This document shows, in pieces, positions 59,736 through 64,000 of a stretch of DNA of 64,000 bases. Every line of letters begins with the position of its first letter. Positions within the stretch are counted from its first letter, which is position 1. A program made the translations under genes and the position numbers. The notes below the pieces were generated by a model, which did no database searches, was not told where the DNA came from, and saw nothing but the letters and a program-made list of their open reading frames with translations. The DNA lies in contig OX377206.1 of assembly GCA_947396885.1 (NCBI GenBank), positions 44,437,631 through 44,501,630 of the forward strand, given 5' to 3'. This DNA is from Heligmosomoides polygyrus polygyrus. Its lineage: Eukaryota > Nematoda > Chromadorea > Rhabditida > Heligmosomidae.

Positions 59736-62074
59736 GTCATGCTGGTGATCCATCCTCACCCAACGTCAGTCGTCGGCTTCGCCGGCACCTAACGCTGGAC
59801 GTGCGAGCCACTTCAGGCATTCCGGCTTCGGGAATGGCTGGCCACGCTAGGAACGTAGCCCAGCCTAGCTGGTGATCCTTCCTCAACCATTGTCTCGAGC
59901 TACGCCAGGCATTCCGGCCTTGGGTATGGCTGGCCACGCTAGGAACGTAGCCTAGTCATGCTGGTGATCCTTCCTCATTCCGCGTCAGTCGTCGACCTCG
60001 CCGGCACTTGACGCTGGACGTGCGAGCCACTTTAGGCATTCCGGCTTCGGGAATGGCTGGCCACGCTAGGAACGTAGCCTAGTCATGCTGGTGATCCTTC
60101 CTCACCCCGCGTCAGTTGTCGACCTCGCCGGCACAAAACGCTGGACCTACGGACCACGTCAGTCATTCCGGCTTCGAGTATGCCTGGCCACGCTGGGAAC
60201 GTAGCGCTGATGATCCTGATGATCCTTCCTCAACAAGTGTCGCGGGCCACGTCAGGCTTTCCGGCTTCGGGAATGGCTGGCCACGCTAGGAACGTAGCGC
60301 AACCCAGCTGGTGATCCTTCCTCAACCATTGTCTCGGGCTACGCCAGGCATTCCGGCCTCGGGTATGGCTCGCCACGCTAGGAACGTAGCGTAGTCATGC
60401 TGGTGATCCTTCCTCACCCCGCGTCAGTCGTCGACCTCGCCGGCACCAAACGCTGGACATGCGGACCACGCCAGTCATTCAGGTTTCGAGTATGGCTGGC
60501 CACGCTAGGAACCTAGCCCAACCTAGCTGATGATCCTTCCTCACCCCGCGTCAGTCGTCAACCTCGCCGGCACCTAACGCTGGACGTGCGAGCCACTTCA
60601 GGCATTCCGGATTCGAGTATGGCTGGCCACGCTAGGAACGTAGCGCAACCCAGCTGGTGATCCTTCCTCAACCATTGTCTCGGGCTACGCCAGGCATTCC
60701 GGCCTCGGGTATGGCTCGCCACGCTAGGAACGTAGCGTAGTCATGCTGGTGATCCTTCCTCACCCCGCGTCAGTCGTCGACCTCGCCGGCACCAAACGCT
60801 GGACATGCGGACCACGCCAGTCAATCCGGCTTCGAGTATGGCTGGCCACGCTAAGAACGTAGCGCAACCCAGCTGGTGATCCTTCCTCAACAAGCGTCGC
60901 GGGCCACGTCAGGCTTTCCGGCTTCGGGAATGGCTGGCCACGCTAGGAACGTAGCGCAACCCAGCTGGTGATCCTTCCTCACCCCGCGTCAGTCGTCGAC
61001 CTCGCCGGCACCAAACGCTGGACGTGCGAACCACTTTAGGCATTCCGGCTTCGGGAATGGCTGGCCACGCTAGGAACGCAGCCCAGTCATGCTGGTGATC
61101 CTTCCTCACCCCGCGTCAGTCGTCGACCTCGCCGGCACCAAACGCTGGACATGCGGACCACGCCAGTCATTCCGGTTTCGAGTATGGCTGGCCACGCTAG
61201 GAACGTAGCCCAACCTAGCTGATCCTTCCACACCCCGCGCCAGTCGTCGGCTTCGCCGGCACCTGACGCTGGAGGTGCGAGGCACTTTAGGCATTCCGGC
61301 TTCGGGAATGCTAGCCACGCTAGGAACGTAGCCCAGTCATGCTGGTGATCCATCCTCACCCAACGTCAGTCGTCGGCTTCGCCGGCACCTAACGCTGGAC
61401 GTGCGAGCCACTTCAGGCATTCCGGCTTCGGGAATGGCTGGCCACGCTAGGAACGTAGCCCAGCCTAGCTGGTGATCCTTCCTCAACCATTGTCTCGAGC
61501 TACGCCAGGCATTCCGGCCTCGGGTATGGCTGGCCACGCTAGGAACGTAGCCTAGTCATGCTGGTGATCCTTCCTCACCCCGCGTCAGTCGTCGACCTCG
61601 CCGGCACCAAACGCTGGACGTGCGAGCCACTTTACGCATTCCGGCTTCGGGAATGGCTGGCCACGCTAGGAACGTAGCCCAGCCTAGCTGGTGATCCTTC
61701 CTCACCCCGCGTCAGTTGTCGACCTCGCCGGCACAAAACGCTGGACCTACGGACCACGTCAGTCATTCCGGCTTCGAGTATGCCTGGCCACGCTGGGAAC
61801 GTAGCGCTGATGATCCTGATGATCCTTCCTCAACAAGTGTCGCGGGCCACGTCAGGCTTTCCGGCTTCGGGAATGGCTGGCCACGCTAGGAACGTAGCGC
61901 AACCCAGCTGGTGATCCTTCCTCAACCATTGTCTCGGGCTACGCCAGGCATTCCGGCCTCGGGTATGGCTGGCCACGCTAGGAACGTAGCCTAGTCATGC
62001 TGGTGATCCTTCCTCACCCCGCGTCAGTCGTCGACCTCGCTGGCACTTGAAGCTGGACGTGCAAGCCACTTTAG
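59736..62074. repeat. Mosaic satellite segment without long internal repeats
   Basis: Ordinary L, S1, S2 and 93-bp units. Private changes are frequent: CTTGGGTATGG near 59920, CTCATTCCGCG near 59975, CAAGCGTCGCGGG near 60892, GTCAATCCGG near 60820, ATGCTAGCCACG near 61308. 60717-61018 is repeated at the window end. Confidence 0.72.
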
Positions 62075-63098
62075 GCATTCCGGCTTCGAGAATGGCTGGC
62101 CACGCTAGGAACGTAGCCTAGTCATGCTGGTGATCCTTCCTCACCCCGCGTCAGTCGTCAACCTCGCCGGCACCAAATGCTGGACATGCGGACCACGCCA
62201 GTCATTCCGGCTTCGAGTATGGCTGGCCACGCTAGGAATGTAGCCCAACCTAGCTGGTGATCCTTCCTCACCCCGCGTCAGTCGTCGACCCCGCCGGAAC
62301 CTGACGCTGGACGTGCGAGCCACTTTAGGCATTCCGGCTTCGGGAATGGCTGGCCACGCTAGGAACGTAGCCCAACCTAGCTGGTGATATTTCCTCACCC
62401 CGCGTCAGTCGTCGACCTCGCCGACATCTGACGCTGGACGTGCGAGCCACTTTAGGCATTCCGGCTTCGGGAAAGCTGGCCACGCTAGGAACGTAGCCCA
62501 GCCTAGCTGGTGATCCTTCCTCAACCATTGTCTCGAGCTACGCCAGGCATTCCGGCCTCGGGTATGGCTGGCCACGCTAGGAACGTAGCCTAGTCATGCT
62601 GGTGATCCTTCCTCACCCCGCGTCAGTCGTCGACCTCGCCGGCACTTGAAGCTGGACGTGCAAGCCACTTTAGGCATTCCGGCTTCGGGAATGGCTGGCC
62701 ACGCTAGGAACGTAGCCCAGCCTAGCTGGTGATCCTTCCTCACCCCGCGTCAGTTGTCGACCTCGCCGACATCTGACGCTGGACGTGCGAGCCACTTTAG
62801 GCATTCCGGCTTCGGGAAAGCTGGCCACGCTAGGAACGTAGCCCAGCCTAGCTGGTGATCCTTCCTCAACCATTGTCTCGAGCTACGCCAGGCATTCCGG
62901 CCTCGGGTATGGCTGGCCACGCTAGGAACGTAGCCTAGTCATGCTGGTGATCCTTCCTCACCCCGCGTCAGTCGTCGACCTCGCCGGCACTTGAAGCTGG
63001 ACGTGCAAGCCACTTTAGGCATTCCGGCTTCGGGAATGGCTGGCCACGCTAGGAACGTAGCCCAGCCTAGCTGGTGATCCTTCCTCACCCCGCGTCAG
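62075..63098. repeat. Displaced copy of 53.68-54.70 kb
   Basis: Constant 8397-bp offset, with GATATTTCC at about 62387 and GGGAAAGCTGG monomers. It diverges near 63098, where GTTGTCGACC replaces GTCGTCGACC. Confidence 0.78.
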
Positions 63099-63410
63099 TT
63101 GTCGACCTCGCCGGCACAAAACGCTGGACCTACGGACCACGTCAGTCATTCCGGCTTCGAGTATGCCTGGCCACGCTGGGAACGTAGCGCTGATGATCCT
63201 GATGATCCTTCCTCAACAAGTGTCGCGGGCCACGTCAGGCTTTCCGGCTTCGGGAATGGCTGGCCACGCTAGGAACGTAGCGCAACCCAGCTGGTGATCC
63301 TTCCTCAACCATTGTCTCGGGCTACGCCAGGCATTCCGGCCTCGGGTATGGCTGGCCACGCTAGGAACGTAGCCTAGTCATGCTGGTGATCCTTCCTCAC
63401 CCCGCGTCAG

Positions 63411-64000
63411 TCGTCGACCCCGCCGACATCTGACGCTGGACGTGCGAGCCACTTTAGGCATTCCGGCTTCGGGAAAGCTGGCCACGCTAGGAACGTAGCC
63501 CAGTCATGCTGGTGATCCATCCTCACCCAACGTCAGTCGTCGGCTTCGCCGGCACCTAACGCTGGACGTGCGAGCCACTTCAGGCATTCCGGCTTCGGGA
63601 ATGGCTGGCCACGCTAGGAACGTAGCCCAGCCTAGCTGGTGATCCTTCCTCAACCATTGTCTCGAGCTACGCCAGGCATTCCGGCCTTGGGTATGGCTCG
63701 CCACGCTAGGAACGTAGCGTAGTCATGCTGGTGATCCTTCCTCACCCCGCGTCAGTCGTCGACCTCGCCGGCACCAAACGCTGGACATGCGGACCACGCC
63801 AGTCATTCCGGCTTCGAGTATGGCTGGCCACGCTAAGAACGTAGCGCAACCCAGCTGGTGATCCTTCCTCAACAAGCGTCGCGGGCCACGTCAGGCTTTC
63901 CGGCTTCGGGAATGGCTGGCCACGCTAGGAACGTAGCGCAACCCAGCTGGTGATCCTTCCTCACCCCGCGTCAGTCGTCGACCTCGCCGGCACCAAACGC
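63411..64000. repeat. Join of copies of 59.64-59.93 and 60.72-61.02 kb
   Basis: 63411-63698 matches at an offset of 3767 bp, including the private CCTTGGGTATGG. From about 63699 to the window end the match is at 2982 bp, including GCTAAGAACG and CAAGCGTCGC. A deletion of about 785 bp relative to the source would give this order. Confidence 0.78.

Larger units (their letters stand above)
1..64000. repeat. GC-rich tandem satellite array filling the window
   Basis: Every stretch read can be assigned to a monomer opening with GGCTGGCCACGCTAGGAACG or a close variant. The next copy follows 127 or 92 bp later, less often 93, 100, 116, 124-126 or 162 bp. A representative long monomer is 82/127 G+C with 13 CpG. 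No stretch longer than one monomer lacks the repeat, so there are no genes, insertions or unique spacers to annotate. All monomers point the same way on the + strand except for two short inverted segments described separately. The family is not one I recognise. A eukaryotic satellite is the likely identity; function such as centromere, heterochromatin or non-coding transcript cannot be read from sequence alone. The array runs off both ends of the window. Confidence 0.97.

Noticed and set aside
1..64000. CRISPR array
   Set aside because: Repeats are evenly spaced, but there are no unique spacers: the sequence between any two heads is itself repeated, and unit length far exceeds CRISPR repeats.
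1..64000. CENP-B box in the monomer
   Set aside because: TTCG occurs in the tail, but neither TTCGGGAATGGCTGG nor TTCGAGTATGGCTGG fits the TTCGNNNNANNCGGG core, and no fit was seen on the other strand.
1..64000. Telomere repeats or classical GGAAT/CATTCC satellite
   Set aside because: CTTTAGGCATTCC and GGAATGG occur once per unit as parts of a longer monomer, never as tandem 5-7-mers.
1..64000. Tandem array of rRNA, tRNA, 5S or snRNA genes
   Set aside because: No conserved rRNA, tRNA or snRNA motif was recognised in the 92- or 127-bp unit, and heavy sequence and length variation between copies does not suit a structural RNA.

Overview
The whole 64 kb window is one uninterrupted, GC-rich tandem satellite array. 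I found no unique sequence, protein gene, RNA gene or transposable element in it. The array uses two main unit lengths: a 127-bp long monomer (L, about 65% GC in a representative copy) and a 92-bp short monomer (S) that lacks 35 bp of the middle of L. Derived units of 93, 100, 116, 124-126 and 162 bp also occur. At roughly 115 bp per unit the window holds on the order of 500-600 monomers. Nearly every unit begins GGCTGGCCACGCTAGGAACG. Such an array fits a eukaryotic heterochromatic, pericentromeric, subtelomeric or sex-chromosome satellite. I do not recognise the family and cannot name the organism; 64 kb of pure satellite would be extraordinary in a bacterium.

Layout. From 1 to 5 kb there are small higher-order repeats: a 633-bp five-monomer unit, a 346-bp trimer (S-L-L), and displaced copies 1.3, 2.2 and 2.6 kb apart. 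From 4.8 to 36.5 kb there are larger tandem blocks (1946, 755, 2073, 2755, 697, 2785, 1523 and about 2523 bp) and displaced copies 7.6-10.1 kb apart. This region alone carries two inverted-repeat variants of the monomer: a 14-bp-stem palindrome (type 1, 15 copies) and a 25-bp-stem hairpin (type 2, 29 copies plus one truncated recombinant). From 36.5 to 64 kb the hairpins are absent and other diagnostic variants dominate (a CTCGAG-bearing S monomer, GGGAAAGCTGG, GATATTTCC, CTGGAAACGCT). Here a 3430-bp block is repeated in tandem without visible difference, and blocks of about 3 kb recur 8-12.4 kb apart.

Paired blocks are often offset from one another by exactly 127 bp, as expected when single monomers are lost or gained. 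The inverted variants look like short template-switch events that arose once and were then spread by unequal exchange. CpG is not depleted (13 CpG in a 127-bp monomer, observed/expected about 1), yet many monomer variants are CpG to TpG/CpA changes. Open frames of 60-122 codons recur throughout, but they follow the repeat arithmetic and are not genes. Block edges below were read by eye and are good to roughly 10-40 bp, because the flanks are themselves homologous. Hairpin coordinates were read base by base.
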